Assembly: GCA_963808815.1 (NCBI GenBank)
Contig: CAWEGI010000017.1
Coordinates: 1 to 64,000 of the forward strand
Reading direction: 5' to 3'
DNA: 64,000 nucleotides
DNA from: DATBLE01 sp963808815
GTDB lineage: Bacteria; Actinomycetota; Thermoleophilia; Gaiellales; Gaiellaceae
Below the pieces are notes generated by a model. That model saw nothing but the letters and a program-made list of their open reading frames with translations, had not been told where the DNA came from and did no database searches. The position numbers and the translations under genes are program-made. Below, piece after piece: positions 10,064-19,824 of this stretch; the stretch's first letter is position 1; each line of letters opens with the position of its first letter.

Positions 10064-10691
10064 ATGAGTCACCGCGAGACCGAGCACCTGCGCGTCCTGA
10101 TCGCCAACGAGCGGAAGGAACGCCTCTCGCTCGTGGCCTCGATAGTCGCAGCCCTGGGACATGAGGTGATCGCGCGCGAGATCGAGGTCGATGAAGTCGG
10201 AGCCGTAACCGCCAGGGAGCGACCCGACGTCGCGTTCGTCGGGCTCGGCGAGAGTTCCCCGCACGCGCTCGGGTTGATCGAGCGAATCGTGCACGAAGCG
10301 GCGTGCCCCGTGATTGCGCTCATCCACTCGCCCGATTCCGACGTTCGTGAGGGAGGCCTCCAAGCGCGGCGTCTTCGCCTACATCAACGACAGCGAGGTC
10401 GATGACTGGCAAAGCTCGATTGACATCGTCCTGCGCCGCTTCGCCGAGTACCACGACCTCGAAGGCGCGTTCGGGCGCCGCGCCCTCACAGAGCGCGCCA
10501 AGGGCATTCTGATGGAACGTCATTCGGTCGACGAAGCGTCCGCATTCGAGATGTTGCGCGACCACTCCCGCGCCTCCAATCGCAGGCTGATCGACGTAGC
10601 AACCGCCGTAGTCGACGGCCACCGGCTATTGCCAAAGCAGCCGAGTACGACCAGCCCACGAGCACAGGCCGGTCGAGGTCGAGCTCGTTGA
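10064..10691 (+). CDS. ANTAR-domain response-regulator-like protein (one frameshift)
   Basis: A receiver-like domain begins at the ATG at 10064 (LRVLIANERKERLSLVASIV, then RPDVAFVGLGESSPHALGLI) and runs to about codon 92. The frame then slips near 10335-10350 and continues VREASKRGVFAYINDSEVDD, a coiled coil (IDIVLRRFAEYHDLEGAFGR), and the RNA-binding ANTAR domain RALTERAKGILMERHSVDE with FEMLRDHSRASNRRLIDVA. ANTAR proteins bind paired stem-loops in nascent RNA and prevent termination. The receiver lacks an obvious phosphorylatable Asp (VAFVGLGE sits where D is usual), so it may be constitutive or bind a ligand. Total about 208 residues. The break is probably a one-base indel. Target RNA not visible in the window. 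Confidence 0.75.
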
Positions 10692-10770
10692 TGAACGACG
10701 CCAGTGCGATGGTCGAGGGTAGCTTCGTGAGCGGCCCGGCACTGCGGGGGAAGCGCTCGACCGGCGGGCG
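10638..10770 (-). pseudogene. Remnant of an alpha/beta hydrolase
   Basis: On the minus strand the frame reads VERFPRSAGPLTKLPSTIA then ASFINELDLDRPVLVGWSYS, the strand-turn-nucleophile-elbow region of an alpha/beta hydrolase (GWSxG, here GWSYSA). Nothing before or after fits, and it overlaps the C-terminal tail codons of the ANTAR gene. It is a stub of about 45 codons. Confidence 0.4.
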
Positions 10771-10885
10771 AGAGTTCGACCGCGCCGGGTCACTGGGCTG
10801 TTTTCCGGGCCGCTGGAGCCAGAGCATACGCCCTCGAAAAGAGTTCTTCACCCACCGTCAGCCACCCTGTTGGGCTAGGCCGTAC

Positions 10886-11656
10886 TCAACGACGGGGCGG
10901 GGGCGCTTCTGGTGACTGGTCGACCGGCTCGGGTGCCAGCGTACTTCCCGATCCGCTGTCCGCGGCCGGCGGCGCCGGCGGGGCGGGCGATGGCTGTCGC
11001 GTCCGCGCGGCAAGAACGATCAGGGCGGTGCTTCCCCCGATGACGAGCACACCGCCGATGAGCGACCCGATCGCGACCCAGAGCAGGAAAGACAGCTTGG
11101 CGCCGAGGTCGACGTCGGCAACGACGCCCCGCGAGCCGTCGGCGTTCATGAGCACGACCGACCAGTCGCCCTCGCGCACCTTCCACGTCACCGTCTGTGT
11201 TCCCACCCCGGAGGCGGAGACCGCCCAGAAGCGCTGCTTCGTCGGCGGCCCTTGTGGCGCGCCTCCTGCGATTGGAAGGTACGTGACTCGGAAGGGATCG
11301 AAGTCGATGTCCTGGACATTCGCGTGGGCGACGCTTCCCAGGTACTTGGCCACAGCCGCCTCCGGGCCAATGCCGATGAAGAGCATCTTTGCGCCGGGAC
11401 TCTCACCGCGGATCCGGACCTTGCCGAACCAACTGTCATTCAAGAGCCAGCCCGGTCCGTCAGTATCGATCTCGAGCCGCGTGCGCGTCAGGGCGTAGGT
11501 CGTCGTCGCAAAGCGCTCGGTCGGCGTGGTCAGGTAGCCGTCTTCGCGCTGCGTGCGGTCGGCCCAGAGCAGGAAGCCTCCCCCTGCCGCCAGCGCGAGT
11601 CCGACAAGGACCCCGATGCCGCCAAGGACAATGAGGATGACGCGACCGGCGCTCAT
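10886..11656 (-). CDS. Two-TM membrane protein of unknown function
   Basis: 256 residues. TM1 is residues 5-30 (ILIVLGGIGVLVGLALAAGG); an extracytoplasmic domain of about 150 residues follows, with FGKVRIRGESPGAKMLFIGI and WKVREGDWSVVLMNADGSRG. TM2 lies near residues 187-215 and a Pro/Ala/Ser-rich cytoplasmic tail ends the protein. I recognise it only as a recurrent actinobacterial membrane protein. It lies just downstream (minus strand) of the FtsX-type permease and may share its transcript, 77 bp away. A nearly identical DNA fragment of its TM2 region sits at 26.5 kb. Confidence 0.7.
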   Translation of the reverse strand: MSAGRVILIVLGGIGVLVGLALAAGGGFLLWADRTQREDGYLTTPTERFATTTYALTRTRLEIDTDGPGWLLNDSWFGKVRIRGESPGAKMLFIGIGPEAAVAKYLGSVAHANVQDIDFDPFRVTYLPIAGGAPQGPPTKQRFWAVSASGVGTQTVTWKVREGDWSVVLMNADGSRGVVADVDLGAKLSFLLWVAIGSLIGGVLVIGGSTALIVLAARTRQPSPAPPAPPAADSGSGSTLAPEPVDQSPEAPPPRR

Positions 11657-11733
11657 CGAAACCGGAGGTCTTCAGCTTCGCTTGGAAACATCCTCGAGCG
11701 CCTCATGGCCAGACCGGGTCGAAGAGGACCGGA

Positions 11734-14347
11734 CTACTCATACTGCAGTGCCTCAAGCACGTTGAGTTGGGCGGCCCGCCGTGCCGGCACGATCGCCGCC
11801 AATATTCCGGCGGCTACCGCGACCGCCGCGAAGAGCAGCAGCGAGACGATCGGCAGGCGGAACGAGAGTCCTTGGTCGGACAGCGCCTGTGAGACGAGCG
11901 CGGCCAATACGATCCCGAGTGGCAGGCCGAGTGCTGCGCCGATCAGCGCGGTAATGACGCTCTCATGGCGAACCATTCGCCGGGTTTGCCGGCGGGTCAT
12001 GCCGACCGCTCGGAGCATCCCTAGTTCGCGGGTTCGCTCGAAGACGGAGAGCACGAGCGTGTTCACCATTCCGAACAGGCTCACGACCACCGAGAGGGCG
12101 AGGAGCACGTAAAGCAGGTTGAGGAGCTTGTTCACTCCGGCCGCGCGTTCGTTCACCCATTTCGATTTCGTCTGTACCTTGGCGTCGGGATATGCGGCCA
12201 GCGCCTGCTTCAGAGCGCGGGTTGTCGCGTCGTTGGCGCCGCCCTTTGCGTTGACGAGGGTGTAGATGTTCTTCGGGCGGGCGAAGGTTCGATCGAATGC
12301 CTCCTTCGTGACGACGATCGAGCCCAGGACGGGATCGAGGCTGTCGATCTTGGGCGGTGAGTAGATCGCGAAGACCTGGAAGGATTTGTGCTTGCCGTCC
12401 GGGGTCGTGAGCCGGAGCGGGTCTCCGAGCTCGAGCTTGTGCTTGTCGGCGAACTTCTTCCGGACGATCGCGCTCGAGAGTCCGAGATAGGTCGGCAGGC
12501 CCGGGAGGGGAGTTGAGGTAGTTGAACGGGTCGGCAGATCCCTTCACCCATTTGAACTGGAATACCTGCGTGATCGTGTTCGGGTCGACGCCGTCGACGG
12601 TGACGTCGCTCCGGAACAGGCGGGCATGCTCGTTGCGGATGTCGGAGACGACGTCCAGCCCCTTCACACTTGCGAGCGCCTCCCCGGCCGCTACGGGGAA
12701 GGGGTCGAAGCCATTCTTTGAGGTCACCACGTAGTCGGAGCGGACTTGCTGATTCAGAGCGTCCTTGTCGGCCTGTCTCAGTCCTGCTCCGAGCGAGGCG
12801 ACAACGGTGACGAGCGCGAGGCCGATCATCAGCGCCGCCGCTGTCGAGGCCGTTCTGTCGGGGTTTCGGACTGAGTTCTCGCGGGCGAGGCGTCCTGCCA
12901 CGCCGCCTGTGCGTTCAGCGGGGACGCCGACGAGGGCAGCGAGCGGTCGCACGATGCGAGACGACAGGAGAGCGACGCCGACGAAGAGGACGACCAGGCC
13001 GACCGCCAGCACCGCGAGGCGCTGTTTGGTGGCGATTCCGTTGACGAACATCGCGTAGGCCAGGAACAAGAGGCCGGCGATAACAGTTACGGCGGAGATC
13101 GCGGGTGCAAACCGGGCGATGCGGGAAGGCGGGAGTTGAGCACCCTCGCGAACAGCGAGGATGGGCGGCACACGCGTTGCCCGAAGGGCGGGCGCAAGGC
13201 TCGCGATCAGCGTGATCACGATGCCGAGAGCGAGTGAGACGACGACCGTCCTGGTTGCGAAGACCGTTCCGCTCTTCGGAAGATCGAGGCCCAACGCAGC
13301 GAAGGCCGAGCTCATCCCTTTGGCGAGCGCCAGACCGAGGAACAGCCCGGCGACGGAGGCGAACGCACCGATCACGATCCCCTCGAGCAGGACAGAGCGC
13401 AACACCTGCCGGCGCGAGGCGCCGAGCGTTCGGAGGGTTGCGAATTCGCGTGCCCGCTGGGCGACCGTGATCGACAGGGTGTTGAAGATCACGAAGGCGC
13501 CGACGAACAAGGCGATCCCCCCGAAGGCGAGCAGGAAGAGTTGGATGAGCTTCGTGAATTCCTTTGTGTCCTTCGCGTTCGCCTGCGCCTGCTCGGCGCC
13601 GGTCCTCACCTCCGCCGAGGCCGGCAGGATCGGCTGGATCTCGCGCTTGAGCTGCTGCGGAGAGACGCCGGGCTTCGAGGCGACCGAGATCGCGTCGAGG
13701 ACGCCCTCCTTGTGCAGCAACATCTGCGCTGTCGGGACGTCGAAAACGGCGAAAGTGGCACCCCCGAGCGAATCGACGTTGCCGAACTTCGCGATCCCGG
13801 CGACCCGGTAGCTGCGGATCGGACCCTGCGCTGAGACCCCCATGCGGTCGCCGACCTCGAAATGGTGGTCCCTCCCTGTGGCCGCGTCGATCACGACTTC
13901 GTCGTTGCCGGATGCCCACGTCCCGTCGGTGAGTGTCAAGGGGTTGAATCGGGACGCGCCCCCGTCGAAGCCAAATGCGAGGGTTGGCGCCTGGCCGCCG
14001 ATAGTCTTGCCGTTTCGGTCGATCAGCTTGGCGTAATTTGCGCCGGAGGTCAGGTCAAAGATCTGGCCCGAGGCCTCGTCGACGTCGGGCAGCTGTTTCA
14101 CCCGGGAGAGCAGTGAGGCGGGCACGGTCGCGTTCCCGCTGCTCGAGAACTTGACGATCTGCTTTCCGGAGATGACCGCGGCCGTGTTCTTGTACGAGCC
14201 CGAAAAGATGTTGTCGAACGCCTTCGAGATCGTGTCCGTGAGGACATAGGTGCCGCTGACCATCGCCACGCCGAGAACGACGGCGAGACCAGTCAGAATC
14301 GCCCGGAACTTGCGGCCGAGGAGACCCTTGAGCGTGACGCCGATCAT
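11734..14347 (-). CDS. FtsX/MacB-family ABC permease, large four-core-TM type (one frameshift)
   Basis: About 870 residues when a break at about 12505 is repaired; that site lies in a G/C run (gggagggg). The start MIGVTLKGLLGRKFRAILTG is the usual N-terminal TM, followed by a periplasmic domain (to about residue 260) and the first FtsX core (LFLLAFGGIALFVGAFVIFN then RAREFATLRTLGASRRQV). A second periplasmic domain and the C-terminal FtsX core (LYVLLALSVVVSLFGMVNTL, RTRELGMLRAVGMTRRQTRR) end at PARRAAQLNVLEALQYE. Members act as mechanotransmission permeases of lipoprotein or peptide export. Its ATG overlaps the TGA of the truncated ATPase gene. Paralogous to the permease at 16.0-18.6 kb. Confidence 0.85.
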
Positions 14348-14583
14348 CGCCCGCTCAGCTCCTCCATCGCCTCGACCACTTCACGAGAACTCGACCTGCC
14401 CAAGTCTCTGACGATTCGCCCACCGGCGAGGAAGAGAACGCGATCGGCGATAGCCGCCGCACCCGGATCGTGCGTGACCATCACGGTCGTCTGTCCGTAG
14501 GCCTCGACGGAGCTGCCTAGTAGCTCGGGGATGTCGGCGCTCGTCGACGAGTCGAGATTGCCTGTCGGTTCGTCTGGGCGGCA
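14344..14583 (-). pseudogene. 5'-truncated ABC ATPase (LolD/MacB-type)
   Basis: Only the last 79 codons remain: PDEPTGNLDSSTSADIPELL (Walker B region), VMVTHDPGAAAIADRVLFLA and a C-terminus SREVVEAMEELSGR. These match the intact ATPase at 18.6-19.4 kb residue by residue over much of their length. Walker A and the LSGGQ signature are missing. Homology stops abruptly at about 14583, where sequence continues into DNA next to the hydrolase gene. The permease downstream is intact, so this module now lacks its own ATPase. Confidence 0.8.
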
Positions 14584-14640
14584 CGAGTGGGGAATGGCAA
14601 GAAGTTCGTGCGGGCTTCGGCATTTTATGATCGGGCTCGT

Positions 14641-15537
14641 CTACTTGCTGAGCAGTGCCCGGTTGAAGAAGGCGACCACGCGCCGCTCGTAGTCTTTGGG
14701 TTGAGTGTCGATGCCGCCTGTGTGTCCGGCGCCTGCGACTTGCCAGAGGGCTTTGGGTCCGCGAGCGGCTTTGTAGTAGCTCGGGGTGAGGGCGCGCACG
14801 TTCGGCTGGTCGTGCTGGCCGTAGATGAACAGCAGGGGTCGCGGCGCCATTCGTCTCACGAGTCCCTCGAGATTCGGTGGGGGAAACTGGTTCGAGAAGA
14901 CTGCCGTGCCCGCCGAGACGACGAACGAGGTCGGGACCTCACTCCAATTTCGCCATCCGGGTAGGGTGACGTCCTCGCGGATCGAGCGGGCTCCGGCACC
15001 ATCGGAGACGATCGCTTTCAGGCCGTTCGACTCTGCTGCGGTCTGCAGAAGCGTCTCGCCTCCCACGGAGAGGCCGATTCCGCCGATCCGGCCGTGCTCG
15101 ACGTCCGGCCGGCGCTGGAGGAAGGCGACGGCGGCTCTCATGTCGGTCGAGGCGTTCCAGCCGAAGGCGTTCGGGTCGCCCTGGCTTTCGCCCTCGCCGC
15201 GCCGATCGAAGAGCAAGACGCCGTAGCCGTGCCGTGCGAGCATCCGCGCCGGCCTCTGCGATCCGGCTCGCCCGGGGGCGGCGATCACAGCGGCGCCGTT
15301 TCTGGAAGGCACGTACCAGCCCTTCAGGGTCAGCCCGTCGGCGGTCTCGAATGCCACCTGCTCGTAGGCGGCGCCCAGCTCGGCTCGCGGAACGACCGCT
15401 CGCGCCGCATGCGTGAAGACGTACGAGAGCGAGAGCGGCATCAGGACGAGGTACGCGCCGACGAACGCGCCGACGGCCAGCACCAGCCGCCGGACGTAGC
15501 GACGTGCGCCGTGCCTTCCCGCCTTCTGGTCCTCCAT
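14641..15537 (-). CDS. Alpha/beta hydrolase with N-terminal membrane helix
   Basis: 298 residues from the ATG at 15537. A TM helix (VLAVGAFVGAYLVLMPLSLS) precedes a soluble hydrolase: GWYVPSRNGAAVIAAPGRAG, VLLFDRRGEGESQGDPNAFG, and nucleophile elbow GIGLSVGGETL (Ser in GLSVG). A late LLFIYGQHDQPNV supplies the acid and GAGHTGG the catalytic His. It resembles BAAT/dienelactone-like peptidase_S9 hydrolases anchored in the membrane. The ATG may not be the real start: the membrane protein upstream (15441-15947) overlaps it by about 97 bp in another frame and the two may be one gene (see findings). The substrate is unknown. Confidence 0.8.
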   Translation of the reverse strand: MEDQKAGRHGARRYVRRLVLAVGAFVGAYLVLMPLSLSYVFTHAARAVVPRAELGAAYEQVAFETADGLTLKGWYVPSRNGAAVIAAPGRAGSQRPARMLARHGYGVLLFDRRGEGESQGDPNAFGWNASTDMRAAVAFLQRRPDVEHGRIGGIGLSVGGETLLQTAAESNGLKAIVSDGAGARSIREDVTLPGWRNWSEVPTSFVVSAGTAVFSNQFPPPNLEGLVRRMAPRPLLFIYGQHDQPNVRALTPSYYKAARGPKALWQVAGAGHTGGIDTQPKDYERRVVAFFNRALLSK

Positions 15538-15947
15538 AGCGTCGTTGCGCCGACACCGATCAGCAAGAGGCCGGCTGCGAGTGCAAGGAATCCTGTGTAG
15601 TCGTCGGCCGATGGCCCGATCTTCAGCGCGTAGTAGCCGGCTTCACCGGCTCCCATGACAGTTGCGAACACGCCGAGGACGATCGCCAGGGTGCCACGGA
15701 GGCCTCCGCGTAGACGTGGATATGCCAGGGCGAAGAGCACAAGCAGGGCGAGCGGCACGAGACCACTGGCGAGGTGATCCGCGGCCGAGGTGCCGGGCTG
15801 TGGCTGGACGAAGTTGTCGTCGAGGAGATGCAGGCCGATCAGCCCCGCCGCGACGCGCGTGAGCGTCGTTTCGAGGCTCGCAGCCTTGACGAGTTGCACG
15901 GGCTGAGGAGTCGCTGTCGCGGTGGCTGGGACGGCTGAGGTGCTCAT
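15441..15947 (-). CDS. Membrane protein, probably the N-terminal part of the adjoining hydrolase
   Basis: Four hydrophobic segments are visible: TRVAAGLIGLHLLDDNFVQP, LVPLALLVLFALAYPRLRGG, LAIVLGVFATVMGAGEAGYY and GFLALAAGLLLIGVGATTLW. They end with a basic WRTRRREG. After that the frame degenerates into unlikely sequence (TSGGWCWPSARSS) while another frame continues smoothly as RHGARRYVRRLVLAVGAF in the hydrolase. A single indel near 15510-15525 would join them into a protein of about 435 residues. The start ATG at 15947 has no strong ribosome binding site. Confidence 0.6.
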   Translation of the reverse strand: MSTSAVPATATATPQPVQLVKAASLETTLTRVAAGLIGLHLLDDNFVQPQPGTSAADHLASGLVPLALLVLFALAYPRLRGGLRGTLAIVLGVFATVMGAGEAGYYALKIGPSADDYTGFLALAAGLLLIGVGATTLWRTRRREGTAHVATSGGWCWPSARSSARTSS

Positions 15948-15970
15948 GGGTGCCTCGTGGGGGCCGGAGT

Positions 15971-16002
15971 GCCCCGCCGGCGGAACGTGCTGCCGGCGGG
16001 GC
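15971..16002 (-). terminator. Strong 11-bp hairpin between the permease and the membrane hydrolase
   Basis: GCCCCGCCGGC at 15971-15981 pairs perfectly with GCCGGCGGGGC at 15992-16002 across a 10-base loop. It lies 16 bp after the stop of the 16.0-18.6 kb permease. No T-run follows on the minus strand, so it may be a weak terminator or an mRNA-stabilising hairpin. Confidence 0.4.
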
Positions 16003-16017
16003 GCGTGGACCGAGTGA

Positions 16018-18585
16018 TCATTCGTGCCGCAGCGCTTCGAGCACGTTGAGGCGGGCTGCCCTGCGGGCCGGGAATACGGCTGCGAGCACCCCCGCCGCGA
16101 TTGCCGCTACGACCAGCAGCGCGATTGTTCCCCACGGAATCGCGAGCACGACGCCTTCGTCGGACAGCGCCTGGGTGGTAAGGACGGCCAGGAACCCGCC
16201 GACGGCGATTCCCAGCGCCCCGCCGATCAGCGCCGTGATGACGCTCTCGTGGCGGATCATGTTGCGCAGCTGGCGGCGAGTCATGCCGACAGCCCGGAGC
16301 ATCCCGATCTCGCGTGTCCGCTCGAATACGGACAGCACGAGTGTGTTGACCACGCCGAAGAGGCTGATGATCACCGAGAGGCCGAGCAGAGCGTAGAGGA
16401 CGTTCAGTGTGAGGTTGATGTCGTCCTCCTGCGTCTTCTTGAACTCGTCCGCCGTCTGGATCCGCGCATCGGGGAACGCGGCGAGCGACGCATCCAGCCG
16501 TGCGGTGTTCGCGTCGCTGACGCCGCCTTTGACGTTGATCAACGTCATCAGGTTCCGCGGCTGCGAGTAGTTGGCGTCGAAGGTTGCCGCCGACATCGTC
16601 ACGTTGCCGAACGGCGAGCCGCCCTTCGGGGGATCGAAGATGCCCTTGAGGCGTAGGTGGAGGATCTTGCCGGTCGGGGTCGTGACCGCGATCGGCGAGC
16701 CGATCGTCAGGTGCTGGTCCTTCGCGTAGTCCTTGTCGACGAAGGCGCCGTCCTGGCCGAGCTTTGCCGGAACGCTGGTACCGCCACTGACCCAGTCGAT
16801 GCGGACGGTCTTGGCGAGGTTCGGCGGGACCGCGGTGACCTGCGATGTTGTGGCCGAAGATGCGGGCATCGCCGCCCCGGATCGCGGAGACAGCGGTCAC
16901 GCCCGGGGTCTTGGCCACCGCTGCGTCGGCGTTCTTCGTGAACGGATCGAAGCCGTTCTCGGCGGTCAGAGCGTAGTCAGCGGCGAACAGCTTGTTCACC
17001 GCGTCGCTGTAGGACGAGCGCAGGCCCGCGCCGAGGATCGCGACGAACGTGATCAGGGCGAGTCCGATCATCAGCGCCGACGCGGTCGACGCCGTGCGGC
17101 TCGGGTTCCGCATCGCGTTCTCACGGGCGAGCGTGCCGGCCGTTCCGCCGAAGCGTGCGCCCGGCGCTCCGAGCAGGCCGGCGAGTGGCCGGACCGCACG
17201 CTTTGCATTCAGCGAGACGCCGATGAAGAGGATGAGAGTTCCTATCCCCAGTGCGGCCAGCCGGGCGCCGATCGCCAGGCCACTCCCGAAGATCCCGTAG
17301 ACGAGCAGCAGGATTCCCAGTGCGAGCGTGACGAGCGAGACGATGGGCCCGAGCCGCCGGTGTCGGGAGGGTGGCAGCGTTGCACCTTCGCGGACCGCGG
17401 CAATCGGCGGTACGCGCGTTGCCTTGATCGCGGGACGGAGACTCGCGATCAGGGTGACGACGACACCGACCACGACGCTGACGATGATCGTGCGCGTGGC
17501 GAACACGGTGTCGCCCTTCGGGAACTCGAGCCCGATTCCGACGAAGAGCGCGTTCAGGGCTTTCGCGATCGCCAGCCCGAGGAAGAGGCCGACCAGCGAG
17601 GCGAGGAGCCCGACTACGAGCGCTTCGAGCATGACGCTCCCCAGCACCTGCCGCCGCGAGCTGCCAATGCGTGCGCAGGGTCGCGAACTCACGCACACGC
17701 TGGGCGATCGTGATCGAGAGCGTGTTCGCGATCACGAAGGCGCCGACGAACAGGGCGAGGATGCCGAAGGCGAGCAGGAACTTCTGGAGGATTCCGAGCG
17801 ACTGCTTCACGTCGTCGACGCTCTGCTTCGTCTGAGCCGCGGCGGTCTTCACCTTCGCGGTCGCCGGCAACAGAGGGCGGATCTCGCCGGCGAGCTTCTC
17901 CGCCGTCACGCCGTCCCTTGCTGCGACCTGGATCTCATCGAGCTTGTCGACCTTGTCGAACAGTTGCTGCGCGGTCGGGACGTCGAAGATCGCGATCGTC
18001 GACGCGCCGATGGACGAGGCGTCGCCGTAGCGTGGCGATGCCGGAGATCTTGAAACGACGAACGCCCTCGTCGGCGGCCACGCCGATCGTGTCGCCGATC
18101 GCGAAGTGCTTTCCGTCTGCTGTGCGCTTGTCGATTGCGATCTGGCCGCTGCCGATGGGCCAGCGACCCGAGGAGAGCTTGAGCGGGCTGAATCGCAGGT
18201 GTTGCGGGTCGATGCTCCCAGCCAGACCTTCGCCGGCGCCGGTCGATATGACCTTGCCGTCGTGGCCGATCAGCCTGGCCTGGTCGTCGATCGCTCCCGC
18301 GGCCTCTTCGACGTCGGGTAGCTGAGTCACCTTCGCGAGCACGGCGGCCGGAAAGGCCGGCGTTTCGGCGGTATTGCTGTTGTCGTTCTTGAACGCAACC
18401 TTGCCGCTGATGACGGCGTCCGAGTTCACGAACGAGTCGTTGACGATCGTCGTGTATGCCGAGGTGATCGTGTCCGTCAGGACGTACGTGCCGCTGATCA
18501 TCGCGACGCCGAGCACGATCGCGAGCGCGGTCAGGGCAGTGCGGAGCTTGCGGCCGAGCAGGCCTTTGAGGGCGACGCCGATCAT
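16018..18585 (-). CDS. FtsX/MacB-family ABC permease, second copy (three frameshifts)
   Basis: About 855 residues when read through breaks near 18035, 17670 and 16855. The start MIGVALKGLLGRKLRTALTA parallels the 14.3 kb permease. Then come a periplasmic domain, FtsX core 1 (LLAFGILALFVGAFVIANTL, REFATLRT then SRRQVLGSVMLEALVVG), and several TM segments. Core 2 (NVLYALLGLSVIISLFGVVN, RTREIGMLRAVGMTRRQLRN) and the terminal PARRAARLNVLEALRHE complete it. Each break lies between strongly conserved stretches, so I treat them as sequence errors. The ATG overlaps the ATPase stop (ATGA). Together they form a complete MacB-like export or lipoprotein-release module without a separate membrane-fusion gene nearby. 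Confidence 0.85.
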
Positions 18586-19362
18586 TGTGCGAGCTCTTCC
18601 ATGACGGAAATCACCTCACGGGCATCCGAGCGGCCAAGGTCTCGCACGATCAAGCCGTCGGCGAGGAAGAGGATTCGGTCGGCGATCGCAGCCGCCCGCG
18701 GGTCGTGCGTGACCATCACGGTCGTCTGGCCGTAGCCGTCGACGGAGCTGCGCATGAGTTCGAGGATCTCGCCGCTCGTTCGCGAGTCGAGGTTGCCGGT
18801 CGGCTCGTCCGCGAAGACGATCGTCGGTTTGCTGACCAGCGCGCGGCCGATCGCGACTCGCTGCTGCTGGCCGCCGGAGAGCTCCGACGGCCGGTGGCTG
18901 CGGCGATCCGTGAGGCCGACCTTTCCCAACAGCTCTTCGACCCAGGCTTTGTCCGGCTTCTCGCCGGCGATCGAGAGCGGGAGGACGACGTTTTCCTCGG
19001 CGTTCAGCATCGGCAGCAGGTTGAAGAACTGAAATACGAAGCCGATGTGCTTGCGCCTGAGCTTGGTGAGCTCGGTGTCGCCGAGCTTCGTGATGTTCGT
19101 TCCGGCGATCGTCACATCACCGGCGGTCGGCCTGGTCCAGGCCCGCGAGGATGTGCATCAGGGTGGACTTGCCGGAGCCGGATGGGCCCATGACGGCGGT
19201 GAGCTTGGCCGTCGGAACGTCGAGGGAGACGCCGCGGAGAGCATCGACAGCGGTCTCGCCCTCGCCGTAGCGACGGGTGAGACCTTCCGCGGAGACGACA
19301 GACGTGGTCGGCGTGGGCGCCTCGACGACGATCGCTGGTGCAGGGATTGCGACGGCTTCCAT
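18582..19362 (-). CDS. ABC transporter ATPase, LolD/MacB/FtsE type (one frameshift)
   Basis: About 260 residues. Start ATG at 19362 has AAGGAG upstream. A 20-residue Ala/Pro/Val leader (MEAVAIPAPAIVVEAPTPTT) precedes the domain. Walker A MGPSGSGKST is in the first frame; a break at about 19120-19130 follows LAGLD. The rest holds the Q-loop (GFVFQFFNLLPMLNAEENV), signature LSGGQQQRVAIGRAL, Walker B FADEPTGNLDS and the H-loop VMVTHDPRAAA. It powers the overlapping FtsX permease. This is the intact parent-like copy of the truncated ATPase at 14.3 kb. Confidence 0.85.
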
Positions 19363-19480
19363 GGTTAGCTCCTTCTCTCTGCCGGATGGGTGGTTCGGCG
19401 CTCCGATTCCGCCTTCAGATGTCGGAGGCCGCTGTCGACCAGCTTGAAAACAGCGGCGGCACGGCTCTCGGCACCGATAG

Positions 19481-19723
19481 TCACGGGACTTCAACCTCGG
19501 TGACTGAGGTCGCGATCGTTCGCGCAGCAACGAAGTGAGGGAGCAAGGCCAGCGCGTCCTCTTCCGATGCCGCGTCCACCGTCCACCAGATCGAGTGATC
19601 GCCGGAGCGACACGAACCGACGGTCGCCCGGCGACGCAACGGACTGGAATGCCCTTTGAATGCGGTGAAGACGACACCGCACTCGTGTGCTTCATGGTGG
19701 TGGTGAAGCAAGTAACGAGGCAT
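19481..19723 (-). CDS. Small conserved hypothetical protein
   Basis: 80 residues from the ATG at 19723: MPRYLLHHHHEAHECGVVF, then CRSGDHSIWWTVDAASEEDA and ATSVTEVEVP. It has the look of a small ferredoxin-like fold with an N-terminal His cluster (HHHHE) and a conserved Cys, which could bind metal. I do not know a named family. It lies upstream of the ATPase-FtsX operon on the same strand, 118 bp away. Confidence 0.6.
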   Translation of the reverse strand: MPRYLLHHHHEAHECGVVFTAFKGHSSPLRRRATVGSCRSGDHSIWWTVDAASEEDALALLPHFVAARTIATSVTEVEVP

Positions 19724-19766
19724 GAGCCGAGAGTGCCGTCGTAAACCCCATCCGTCATCGGGGGGC

Positions 19767-19790
19767 CACCCTGATCTCGCACCCTGATCT
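19767..19790 (+). promoter_or_regulatory. Direct repeat CACCCTGATCT x2 upstream of the LuxR-type regulator
   Basis: Exact 11-mers at 19767-19777 and 19780-19790, 13 bp centre to centre, ending 34 bp before the ATG at 19825. The spacing is close to one helical turn, as for a regulator dimer or a repeat-binding protein. Role inferred only. Confidence 0.35.
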
Positions 19791-19824
19791 TTTCGAAGGC
19801 CGTTCTAAGGGTACGCAGAGACGC

